A DNA stretch of 64,000 nt from Paraburkholderia caballeronis (GTDB lineage: Bacteria; Pseudomonadota; Gammaproteobacteria; Burkholderiales; Burkholderiaceae): assembly GCF_900104845.1 (NCBI RefSeq), contig NZ_FNSR01000002.1, positions 124,001-188,000 on the forward strand, in the 5' to 3' direction. This document shows, in pieces, positions 54,729 through 63,075 of the stretch. The position numbers and the translations under genes were made by a program. The notes under the pieces are model-generated. The model was not told the origin of the DNA, did no database searches, and saw nothing but the letters and a program-made list of their open reading frames with translations. Each line of letters begins with the position of its first letter. The first letter of the stretch is position 1.

Positions 54729-54872
54729 CTACTCGACGTCGTCCACCGGCGGCAACTGGTTCGGGCGCGCCCGCGAGCGGCGGATCGGCTCGTCGCGCAG
54801 CGCCTCGCGGTACGCGGACACGGCGACGAGGATCAGCAGCACGGCCACGCCGGCGAGCAAATGCATGTTCAT
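54729..54872 (-). CDS. Small single-pass membrane protein (47 aa)
   Basis: This frame is too short for ordinary gene calling. It begins at ATG 54872, with GGGAGA five bases upstream, and encodes 47 residues: a hydrophobic segment LLAGVAVLLILVAV (about residues 5-18), then a charged tail rich in Arg and Asp ending VDDVE. The arrangement is that of a small inner-membrane protein. It lies between galU and the acyltransferase in the polysaccharide block, on the same strand as galU. I do not recognise it. Confidence 0.6.
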   Translation of the reverse strand: MNMHLLAGVAVLLILVAVSAYREALRDEPIRRSRARPNQLPPVDDVE

Positions 54873-55085
54873 CGGAATCTCCCAACGGCCATAAGCCTAT
54901 TCAAGCTAACACCACAAATTCGATAAATAAATCGCCGCGCCTTTATCGTCGATTTATTTGAGCGTATTGAAATCGCGGTAAAAATTGTCCGATTCGCCGC
55001 GAATACTTTTCGAAAATATTTCGCATAACTTTCGGGGCTCGCTTCCACTAAGATCGCGACGTGCATAATGAGGAGACCCCTTCCA
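54873..55085. promoter_or_regulatory. AT-rich divergent region before the acyltransferase gene
   Basis: The base composition drops sharply (about 54900-55050 is rich in A and T, with runs such as GATTTATTTG and GAAAATATTTCG). It separates the small ORF and galU from the acyltransferase. It probably carries promoters in both directions. No clear box was found. Confidence 0.4.
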
Positions 55086-56276
55086 ATGAGCGACCCCGCC
55101 CTCGACACGGCCCTGCCGGCCGCCCCGCTCGCCGCCGCCGCCACTGTCGCGGCGAAACCCGCGGCCGGCGCCATCGCGAACGAACATCTGCTCGACGCGA
55201 TGCGGGGCTTCGCCGCGCTGCTGGTCGCCTACTTCCACTGCCGCCAGGTCACGTGGATCGGCATGGGCGCGTTCCACCATTCGGGCGCGAGCCTGGCCGA
55301 CCCCGGTACGATCGCCGCGTGGCTCACGCTGCCGGTCGCGTGGGGATCGGCCGGCGTGCCGATCTTCTTCGTCATCAGCGGTTATTGCATCCATCGCAGC
55401 GGCGCGGCGCGGCTCCTCGCGAATCCGGACTACCGGCTCGACGCGCGGCAGTTCTGGCTGCGCCGCTTCGTGCGGATCTACCCGGTGCTGTTCGCCGCGC
55501 TGCTGCTGACCGCCGCCGCCGATACGATCAGCCTGTCGCTGCCGCCCGTGAGCCACAAGATTCTCGACATCGGCCCGCGCGCGTTCCTCGTGAACCTGCT
55601 GTCGCTGCAAGGCGCGGCCGGCAAGACCTACGGGTCGAACGGCGCGCTGTGGACGCTGTCGATCGAAGTGCAGTTCTACGCCATCTATCCGCTGCTGTTC
55701 GCGCTGCGCCGGCGTATCGGGCTCAATGCGACGCTGCTCGGCGTCGCCGCGATCAACGTCGTGTCCGCGCTGACGCTGGAACGGCACGACGTAATCGTGT
55801 TCACGTCGTACTGGTTCTCGTGGATGCTCGGCGTATGGATCGCCGAAGTCCGGCTGCGCAATGCGAATGCCCGGATTCCTTATGGTTATCCGCTCGCCGC
55901 CGCGCTCGCGGCGGCGGGTTGCGCGGCGTTCCACTTCGGGCAGTACGGCGCGTTCCAGTTATGGGCCGCCGCGTTCGCGTGCTGGCTCGTGAACGCGCTC
56001 GGCCGGCCCGCGCCGACCACTGCCGGCCCGCTGATGCAGACGCTCGCGAAAATCGGCGACTTCAGCTACTCGCTGTACCTGATCCATCTGCCGCTGTTCG
56101 TGCTCGGTGCGTCGCTGCTGTTCCGCTCGTCGCTGCAGGCGTCGATCTGGCCGTCGTTCGCGTTCACGCTCGCGGTGCTGCCGGTCGCGTGGGTGTTCTA
56201 TCAACTGTTCGAGCGGCCCGCGCTGCTGGTCACGCGGCGGCTTCGGCGTCAGCCTGCGGCCACGGCGACTGCGTGA
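55086..56276 (+). CDS. Acyltransferase-3 family membrane protein (BceS position)
   Basis: 396 residues from ATG 55086; the alternative ATG at 55068 lies before the ribosome site GAGGAGA. The N-terminus has a 30-residue Ala/Pro-rich lead, then LLDAMRGFAALLVAYFHCRQ with the conserved Arg and His of AT3 enzymes. About ten transmembrane helices follow, with SAGVPIFFVISGYCIHRSG and ALWTLSIEVQFYAIYPLL. It acetylates or succinylates sugars of a polysaccharide from the cytoplasmic membrane. Position next to galU fits bceS. Confidence 0.88.
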   Translation: MSDPALDTALPAAPLAAAATVAAKPAAGAIANEHLLDAMRGFAALLVAYFHCRQVTWIGMGAFHHSGASLADPGTIAAWLTLPVAWGSAGVPIFFVISGYCIHRSGAARLLANPDYRLDARQFWLRRFVRIYPVLFAALLLTAAADTISLSLPPVSHKILDIGPRAFLVNLLSLQGAAGKTYGSNGALWTLSIEVQFYAIYPLLFALRRRIGLNATLLGVAAINVVSALTLERHDVIVFTSYWFSWMLGVWIAEVRLRNANARIPYGYPLAAALAAAGCAAFHFGQYGAFQLWAAAFACWLVNALGRPAPTTAGPLMQTLAKIGDFSYSLYLIHLPLFVLGASLLFRSSLQASIWPSFAFTLAVLPVAWVFYQLFERPALLVTRRLRRQPAATATA

Positions 56277-56417
56277 CCGCGGTGCGGCGGGTGGCCTGCC
56301 GTTGAATCGAAGGCCGCCGTTGCCGCCCGCCGGTTTCGCGCATAAAAGCATTCGCGCCGACCCGACACATCAGCCGGCCGTAGCGCGCTGACGCCGGCTG
56401 CCCGCCATCGAGCAACA

Positions 56418-56449
56418 CGGCCGTTCCGCGATCCCACGCGAAACGGCCG
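56418..56449. terminator. Hairpin between convergent acyltransferase and glycosyltransferase
   Basis: Thirteen-base arms CGGCCGTTCCGCG (56418-56430) and CGCGAAACGGCCG (56437-56449) pair with one mismatch around a 6-nt loop. They lie in the 192-bp gap between converging genes. No T-tract is present, though C/T runs follow. Confidence 0.5.
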
Positions 56450-56468
56450 CCTCGTTCCCCCCCTTCCC

Positions 56469-58937
56469 TCACGACGCCATCGCGACGTCCGTCAACACGC
56501 GCTCGACCGCCGCCACATAACGCTGCTTGCCGAACCGCCGCCGCGCCGTCTCCAGCCCGCTCGCGCCGAGCCGCTCGCGCAGCGCCGGGTCGGCGCGCAG
56601 CGCGGCGATCGTCGCGGCCAGTTCGTCCGCGTCGCCCGGCTTGCACAGCAGCCCGTTCGCGCCGTGCTCGACAATCTCCGTCACGCCGCCGTCGCGCGAC
56701 GCGACGACCGGCCGCCGCGCGAGCATCCCTTCGACGACGACGCGCCCGAACGGCTCCGGCGTGATCGACGTATGCGCGACCACATCGACCGCGCGCATGC
56801 ACGCGGCGATGTCGTGCCGGAAGCCGAGAAAATGCACGCGGTCCGCGAGCCCATGCGCGGCGACGAACGCGCGCAACTCCGCGTCATAGGCATCCTCGCC
56901 GAACAGCGGCGCGCCGACGAACACCGCATGCACGTCGCGCTCCTTCAGCAATGCTTCGAGCAGCACGTGCTGCCCCTTCCAGCGCGCGAGCCGGCTGAAC
57001 GCGCCGACGAGGAACACGTCGCGCGGCAGCCCGATCCGCTCGCGCAACTGCGCCTGCGACACGCCGTTCAGCGCGTCGAACGGCGCTTCGTCCACGCCGT
57101 TGTGCACGACGTCGATCCGTTTCGGGTCGAAGTTCGTCAGCGCCGCGAACACGCTCGCCGACGCCTCCGAATTCGCGATCACATGGGCGAGCCCGAGCTT
57201 CGCGCAGCCCTTGATGACCGCGCGCTGCACGCGGCCGAAATGGTCCGCGCTGACGATGTCGCGCAGATGCCAGACCACCGGCTTGCGCGCGAGCTTGCCC
57301 GCGATCACGCCGATCACCATCGCGCGCTGCGTGTTCGCGTAGAGCACGTCCGCGTCGCGCGCGCGGCGGCGCGTGGCGCGCACCAGCGACGCGATGCCGG
57401 TCAGCATCGACAACCTCGGCGCGGCGCCGCCGTCGCGGCGCACATGGCGCAATCCGTTTGCCGCCAGCACCTCGACGCGCGCGCCGGCTGCGTCGAGCGC
57501 CTCGCGGAACGGCCCGTCGTCGAACAGCACGACGTCGATGCGCGCGCGCAGCCCCTTCACCACTTCGAGCAGCGACAGTTCCGCGCCGCCGAGCACGCCG
57601 CTCTGGTCGATCGCGAGCACGCGCGGGGTGCCCGGCGCGGGAGGCACGCGCGCCGGCGGCGGATCGGCGGCGCGCATGCGCCGCGCCGCGCCGGCCGACA
57701 CGCCCGGCACGGCCTTCGCGACTTCCGCGACGAACCGCTCGCGAAACCGCGCGGCCGAGAACCGCTCCGCATTCGCGCGGCAATCCTCCGCGCGAATGCG
57801 GCCCGGCTCGCGCTCGAACGCATCGACGGCCGCGACGATCGCGTCCGCGCTCTGTTCCTCGAAGAAAAATCCGGTCGGCCGGCTCTGCGTGAAGTCGCGC
57901 ACCGTCTCCAGCGCGCCGCCCTTCCCGTACGCGATCACCGGCGTGCCGCACGCCTGCGCCTCGACCACCGAGATCCCGAAGTCCTCCTCCGCCGCGAACA
58001 CGAACGCCTTCGCGCGCCGCATCCGGTCGTGCAGCACCGCGAACGGCTGATAACCCAGCACCTCGACGTTCGGCACCGCCTTCGCGCGGATTTTCTGCAT
58101 GTCCGGCCCGTCGCCGATCACCACCAGCTTGCGGTGCGGCGTGCGCGCGAACGCCTCGACGATCAGGTCGATCTTCTTGTACGGCACGAGCCGCGACGCG
58201 GTCAGATAAAAGTCCTCTTTCTGCGTTTCGAGCGCGAACGCATCGACGTCCACCGGCGGGAACACCACCGCCGCGTCGCGCTGATAGACCTTGTGGATGC
58301 GCCGCGCGATGAACGCCGAGTTCGCGACGAACTGATCGACCGAATTCGCGGTCCGCACGTCCCAGTTGCGGATGTAATGCAGGATCAGCCGCGCGAGCGC
58401 GGACTTCAAACCGCGCGTCAGGTGCGACTCCTTCAGGTATTGATGCTGAAGGTCCCACGCATAACGGATCGGCGAATGCACGTAGCTGATGTGAAACTGG
58501 TCTGGGCCGGTCAGCACGCCCTTCGCGACCGCGTGGCTGCTCGATATCACGACGTCGTAGCCGGACACGTCCAGTTGCTCGATCGCGAGCGGCATCAGCG
58601 GCAGCCACGCGCGGTATTTTTTGCGCGCGAGCGGCAGCCGCTGGATGAACGACGTCGTCACCGGCTTGCCGCGCAGGAACGCGCGGTCGTCGACGAAATC
58701 GACCACCGCGAACAGGTCCGCATCCGGAAAACACGCGATGATCTGTTCGAGCACGCGCTCCGCGCCCGCATAGGTGACGAGCCAGTCGTGCACGATCGCC
58801 ACGCGCGGCGCACGTCCCGCGCGCGGCCGCGCGAGCGGTCCCGCCCCGGCGCGGCGCGCGGCCGCCGGATCGCGCCAGCCGGCCGGGACAACGGCGCGTT
58901 CGGACGACGCCGCTTCGTCGATAAGTTCGTGACTCAT
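56469..58937 (-). CDS. bceR: Two-domain GT4 glycosyltransferase (BceR-like)
   Basis: 822 residues from ATG 58937, overlapping the flippase stop by 4 bp. It contains two complete GT-B family-4 glycosyltransferases in tandem. The first (about 45-415) begins VAIVHDWLVTYAGAERVLEQ and has EEDFGISVVEAQACG. The second (about 432-820) begins VLAIDQSGVLGGAELSL and has the E-x7-E motif in PEPFGRVVVEGM. A Pro/Ala/Arg linker joins them. Such a protein can add two successive sugars of an exopolysaccharide repeat unit. Order and size agree with what I recall of bceR of the cepacian bce-II cluster. Confidence 0.83.
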   Translation of the reverse strand: MSHELIDEAASSERAVVPAGWRDPAAARRAGAGPLARPRAGRAPRVAIVHDWLVTYAGAERVLEQIIACFPDADLFAVVDFVDDRAFLRGKPVTTSFIQRLPLARKKYRAWLPLMPLAIEQLDVSGYDVVISSSHAVAKGVLTGPDQFHISYVHSPIRYAWDLQHQYLKESHLTRGLKSALARLILHYIRNWDVRTANSVDQFVANSAFIARRIHKVYQRDAAVVFPPVDVDAFALETQKEDFYLTASRLVPYKKIDLIVEAFARTPHRKLVVIGDGPDMQKIRAKAVPNVEVLGYQPFAVLHDRMRRAKAFVFAAEEDFGISVVEAQACGTPVIAYGKGGALETVRDFTQSRPTGFFFEEQSADAIVAAVDAFEREPGRIRAEDCRANAERFSAARFRERFVAEVAKAVPGVSAGAARRMRAADPPPARVPPAPGTPRVLAIDQSGVLGGAELSLLEVVKGLRARIDVVLFDDGPFREALDAAGARVEVLAANGLRHVRRDGGAAPRLSMLTGIASLVRATRRRARDADVLYANTQRAMVIGVIAGKLARKPVVWHLRDIVSADHFGRVQRAVIKGCAKLGLAHVIANSEASASVFAALTNFDPKRIDVVHNGVDEAPFDALNGVSQAQLRERIGLPRDVFLVGAFSRLARWKGQHVLLEALLKERDVHAVFVGAPLFGEDAYDAELRAFVAAHGLADRVHFLGFRHDIAACMRAVDVVAHTSITPEPFGRVVVEGMLARRPVVASRDGGVTEIVEHGANGLLCKPGDADELAATIAALRADPALRERLGASGLETARRRFGKQRYVAAVERVLTDVAMAS

Positions 58938-60400
58938 GCGCTTTTCCGTAGGTTCAGTCGAAAGAGAAGGGAGCGGGCGTAGCCGCGCAGCATCGGCGTC
59001 GTCGCGACCGACCACACCACGTTCGCGCCCGCGAGCACGACCCCCGCGCCGATCGCGTACAGCGCGCCCGGCAGCCACCAGGCGAACGCAAGCGCGGCCG
59101 CGAGGAAGCTCAGATGCGCGAGCAGATCGACGACGATCGTGCGGGAGTGGATGCGCGCGAGATACAGCAGCACTGCGTAGTCGAACAGCGCGCGCACCAG
59201 CACGGCGGCCGCCGCGCCCGGCAGTCCGAAGCGCCAGATGCCGAGCCACAGCAGCCCGGCGAACAGAGGCAGTTCGATCAGGCCGACGCGCGCGGTGACG
59301 GCCGGGTTGTTCTGCGCCTGAATGAGAATCCGCGTGACGCTCGCCTGTCCGACGAGCCACACCGCGACGATCAGCACGCGGCCGACCGGCGCGCCGTGCG
59401 CGGCGAGTTCCGGCCCGACCCATGCGCGCAGGAACGGTTCGAGCACGACGATCGCGCCGATCGCGACCGGCGTGAACACGCCGTTCAGGAATTGCAGCGA
59501 CTGCGCGGCGATCTCGTCCGCGTGCTCGCGGCGCAGCGCGGACAGCCGCGGAAACAGCGTGCGCACCAGCGCGTTCGGCACCATGTTCAAGCGCGTGACG
59601 AGGTTCTGCGGCACCGTGTAGTAGGTGACGAAACGCGCGCCGAGGCCCGCGCCGAGCATCATCCGGTCGAGCGAATCGGCGATCATCGTCGTGATGCTCG
59701 CGATCAGCATCCAGCCGCCGAAGTTGAACAGCGCCTTCGAGGTGTCGAAGCGCGGCCCGCGCACCTCGCGGATGCCGAGCACGCGCAGCGCGGAGCGCGC
59801 GAGCAGCAGCGCCGCCAGCAACCGCGCGACGACGGCCGCCGCGAGCACCGTTTGCAGGTTCGGCGCGATCGCCCACGCGGCCGCGAGCGGCAGCAGTTGG
59901 AACAGGAACGTGCCGAGCGTCTGGTTCGTGTTGTAGATGCCGAAGCGTTCCGCGCCGTTGATCGCGCCGGCGAACACCCACGACACGTTCGCGAGCGGAA
60001 TCGCCACGGCGAGCCACGGCAGCGCGAGATAGACTTCGCGCCGCAGTTCCGGTGAAACGTGCGTGAAGTACGCGGTGTAGACCGCGCCGCCCGAATAGAT
60101 CAGCAGGCCGCCGATCGCGCCGGTCGTCAGGTTCAGCCAGAACGCGCTCCAGAACACGCGCGCGCATTCGTCGCCGTCGTTCGACGCGTGCGCCTTCGAG
60201 ATATGGTTCTGCGCGGCCATGCTCATGCCGAGATCGAGCACGCTGAAATAGCCGATCAGCGTCCACACCAGCGCGACCACGCCGTACCGCTCGACGCCGA
60301 GCAGCCGGATGTACGACGGCACCGTGACGAGCGACACGAAGGTCGGCAGCACGAGGCCGAACAGGTTGATCGCGACGTTGCGCAGTATTCCCTTGTCCAT
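58934..60400 (-). CDS. bceQ: Polysaccharide repeat-unit flippase (Wzx/MATE-like, BceQ-like)
   Basis: 488 residues from ATG 60400, GGAAGG upstream. Twelve to fourteen transmembrane helices. The N-terminal RNVAINLFGLVLPTFVSL and VPSYIRLLGVERYG pattern is typical of O-antigen/EPS flippases, as are the D-R dyads in the middle (DSLDRMMLG). It moves lipid-linked repeat units across the inner membrane. It is coupled to the glycosyltransferase and separated by 50 bp from the beta-propeller gene. Gene order supports bceQ. Confidence 0.85.
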   Translation of the reverse strand: MDKGILRNVAINLFGLVLPTFVSLVTVPSYIRLLGVERYGVVALVWTLIGYFSVLDLGMSMAAQNHISKAHASNDGDECARVFWSAFWLNLTTGAIGGLLIYSGGAVYTAYFTHVSPELRREVYLALPWLAVAIPLANVSWVFAGAINGAERFGIYNTNQTLGTFLFQLLPLAAAWAIAPNLQTVLAAAVVARLLAALLLARSALRVLGIREVRGPRFDTSKALFNFGGWMLIASITTMIADSLDRMMLGAGLGARFVTYYTVPQNLVTRLNMVPNALVRTLFPRLSALRREHADEIAAQSLQFLNGVFTPVAIGAIVVLEPFLRAWVGPELAAHGAPVGRVLIVAVWLVGQASVTRILIQAQNNPAVTARVGLIELPLFAGLLWLGIWRFGLPGAAAAVLVRALFDYAVLLYLARIHSRTIVVDLLAHLSFLAAALAFAWWLPGALYAIGAGVVLAGANVVWSVATTPMLRGYARSLLFRLNLRKSA

Positions 60401-60450
60401 GAGCCCTTCCGGTTTGGCGGCCCGCTCGCCGCCCGTTGCCCACCGCCCGC

Positions 60451-62700
60451 TTACGCAGGCTTCCAGCGATACATCAGCACCTTGCCGCGCGCGTCCTCCT
60501 CGACGAACACCAGGTATTCGCCGTTCGCCATCCGGTGCGCGCTGATCCCGAACGGCACGTCCACCCAGCCCGACGCATGGCCGACTTCCGCGCCGGGGCC
60601 GAACGCGCCGATCTCCTTCGCGCTGTCCTTGTCGTACACGTGCACGTTGCCGGCCGGTTCGACGACGAACAGGTATTGCCCTTCGACGGTGAGCCCGGCC
60701 GGCGTGACCGGCGGCTTCGCGCGCGGGTCCCACGGCAGGCGCAGTTCGTAGCGCGGCTTCGGCTTGCCGCCCGACCAGCCGTCGTAGCGGACCAGCACGC
60801 GCCCCGCCTCTTTCCAGAAGCCGGGGTCGTGCGGCGCATCGGCGGTGTAGCCGGTCGCGTACAGCGTGTCGGTCTGCGGCTCGTACAGCACGCGATGCAC
60901 TTCGTTGAACGGCGCGGGCACCGGGTACTTCTTCAGGTCCGCATACGCATAGATGGGGTTGCCCTTCGCATCGAGGCCGCCGAAGCCGAAGCGCACGATG
61001 TCCTTCTCGTCGCGCGCGCGCCAGATGTCGCCGCGCGTGTCGATCCACCAGCCCCAGCCGCCCGCGAGTTTTTCGCGGTCGGGGTTGCGCGTGAATTCGT
61101 CCGCGTCGAACGCGCCGTTGCCGTTCGCATCGCGCCAGATCCAGTCGCCGCCCGGCGGCGCGTTCGGCACGTGCTCGACCGGCCGCCCGCGGCCCGCGAT
61201 GAAGCCGGACGGAATCGCGGTCTCGCCGTCGCGCTTCGGATCGAAGCGGTAGATCTTCAGGTGGTCCGCGTACATGTCGGTCAGGTACAGGAACGTGTGG
61301 CCGTTCAGCGCGCGCGCGGTCGGCAGGCCCGGCCACTGGTCGGTGTGAAAAACCGGGTCGTCCGGGTAGCGGAAGCGGTTCGACAGGAATCCGACGTAAG
61401 TCCAGTCCTGGCCCGGCGGCTTCGACAGGTCGATCTCGAAACGCTTGTTGCCGGTGTAGACGCTGTTCGGCCGCGCCGGGTCCAGCCACGCGCCGTCGAC
61501 GAACAACAGCCCCTGTACCTGCCACCGCCGCCGGCCGTCCGGCGCGTAGCTTTCGAGCGTCGCGCCAAGGCCCGCGCCGATCGTGTCGTGGCGCGGGCCG
61601 ATGCCGTTCGTCGACACGTACACGTTGCCCTTCGCATCGGCCGCGACGCCGGTCAGGCCGTTGAAGCGGCCCGGCCCGGGCCGTCCCGGCACGCCGGAGA
61701 AAATGCCGCCGCGTTCGCCTAGCGTCGCGGTCTGCGCGTAGCCGTTCGCGCCGCGCGTATAGATCAGGATCTGCTGCCGGGGACCGTTGTCCGCCACAAG
61801 GATGCGCTGCTGCGGATCGATCGCGATGTCGACCGCGACCGTATCGGCCGGCAACGACAGCGCATCGCCCGCCGCGCGGCCGTCGCTCGCGTAGTGCGCG
61901 ATCTTCGGGGGGCCGCCCAGCGTATCGGTCAACGCCCACACCGAGCCGTCGGCCGCGAGCGCGAGGCGGCCCGGCTCGTGCGCGTCCCATTGGCCCTTGC
62001 GCTGCATCGTCGAGGCGTCGTAGACCTCGATGCGGTTCATCGGCGTGTTCGCGACGTATAGCATCGTATCGCTCGCCGCGAGACCGCCGATGCCGGCCTT
62101 CGTGCCGGCCGGCACGTCGTTGATCTTCAGGAACGCGCCGGATAACTGCGCATGCGGATTCAGCGGATCGGCGGGCGGCTGGAACGCGGCCGCGCGCTTC
62201 GTGTCGTCGAGCGGCCGGCGCGTGACGCCGTACCACTGCTGCCCCTTCGGCGGCCAGATGCCGCCGCCGATCAGGCGGCCCTTCTCGTTGCCGACGCCGA
62301 CCGCCGCATACAGATAACGGCTGTTCACCGCGACCGCGCTGCCGCCGCTGCCGCCCCAGCCATGCGTGCCGCCGGCGAAGCCGAGCATCTTGCCGTCCTG
62401 GTACGCGCTGATCTCGCCGCCGCTTTCGTCCCACGGCGCATTGGTGAACACCTTGCCGTCGCGCGTGACGGCGATCGCGGCGATGTCGATCTGCGTCCAC
62501 GCGCCTTGCCCGTAGCCGTACGTATTGCCGATCCACGAAGTCGTGACCGGCAATTGCGGCGCGGCGACCGTCTGCACGGACGACGTGCAGACGAACACGG
62601 TCAGCGCGGCAAGCGCGAGCAGGCGGCCCGGACGGCGATCGAAACGTGGCGACGACAAGGGGAATTCCTCCGCAACAGTAACGGCGATCCGCTGGATCAT
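60451..62700 (-). CDS. Secreted beta-propeller (NHL-like) protein of the EPS cluster (BceP position)
   Basis: 749 residues. A hydrophobic signal segment near residues 26-46 ends around VAAPQ, so it is exported. The body is made of repeats resembling NHL/six-bladed propeller strands, for example GRLALAADGSVWALTD, DIAIDPQQRILVADNG and GLTGVAADAKGNVYVSTNG. One inserted loop, DANGNGAFDADEF (near residue 520), has the spacing of a calcium-binding EF-hand or dockerin loop. No glycosidase or polymerase active site is recognisable. The start could be slightly later than ATG 62700. It occupies the position of bceP between flippase and acyltransferase; its job in polysaccharide production is unknown to me. 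Confidence 0.65.
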   Translation of the reverse strand: MIQRIAVTVAEEFPLSSPRFDRRPGRLLALAALTVFVCTSSVQTVAAPQLPVTTSWIGNTYGYGQGAWTQIDIAAIAVTRDGKVFTNAPWDESGGEISAYQDGKMLGFAGGTHGWGGSGGSAVAVNSRYLYAAVGVGNEKGRLIGGGIWPPKGQQWYGVTRRPLDDTKRAAAFQPPADPLNPHAQLSGAFLKINDVPAGTKAGIGGLAASDTMLYVANTPMNRIEVYDASTMQRKGQWDAHEPGRLALAADGSVWALTDTLGGPPKIAHYASDGRAAGDALSLPADTVAVDIAIDPQQRILVADNGPRQQILIYTRGANGYAQTATLGERGGIFSGVPGRPGPGRFNGLTGVAADAKGNVYVSTNGIGPRHDTIGAGLGATLESYAPDGRRRWQVQGLLFVDGAWLDPARPNSVYTGNKRFEIDLSKPPGQDWTYVGFLSNRFRYPDDPVFHTDQWPGLPTARALNGHTFLYLTDMYADHLKIYRFDPKRDGETAIPSGFIAGRGRPVEHVPNAPPGGDWIWRDANGNGAFDADEFTRNPDREKLAGGWGWWIDTRGDIWRARDEKDIVRFGFGGLDAKGNPIYAYADLKKYPVPAPFNEVHRVLYEPQTDTLYATGYTADAPHDPGFWKEAGRVLVRYDGWSGGKPKPRYELRLPWDPRAKPPVTPAGLTVEGQYLFVVEPAGNVHVYDKDSAKEIGAFGPGAEVGHASGWVDVPFGISAHRMANGEYLVFVEEDARGKVLMYRWKPA

Positions 62701-63075
62701 GCCGTATATCCGGGGAATAAAATCCGCGCCAATAAGCGAAAATAATTCAAAAAAATTCAGTTTTTATTTAGCTGTTTTTCACGCTTTTAACCGCTTATAA
62801 AGTCGTTGTGAAATACGCATGAAAGCCATGCAGCACGGCCGCGCACCGCATTCGTGCGCCTTCTTCCGGACCGGCACCGGTATCTTTTTCGCATCCGCGC
62901 AAAGGTTATGCCGCGTGAATTCGAACGGATTACCGGATTCCCAATTCAGGCAATTCAATATATTTCGGCTTTTTGACCAATTAATTCTTTCTAGAATGAA
63001 TTCGACTTCGCCTCCATCCACCCACGCGCGGGCCGCCCTGCACAGGAGACCGCGCGCGAACCGCACCCGTATACG
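62701..63075. promoter_or_regulatory. AT-rich divergent region between bceP-like and bceO-like genes
   Basis: 375 bp without a gene. It includes two strongly AT-rich patches (62716-62810 and 62935-63000), unlike the rest of the window. One holds TTTTTATTTAGCTGTTTTTC, and a TAGAAT -10-like element is at 62992-62997, but no good -35 pairs with it. The acyltransferase downstream lacks a close ribosome site: AGGAGA lies about 28 bases before its ATG. Confidence 0.45.

Noticed and set aside
54643-54885. An 80-codon minus-strand frame over the decamer repeats
   Set aside because: Arg-rich and repeat-derived; the overlapping 47-codon frame has a ribosome site and a membrane helix and is preferred.
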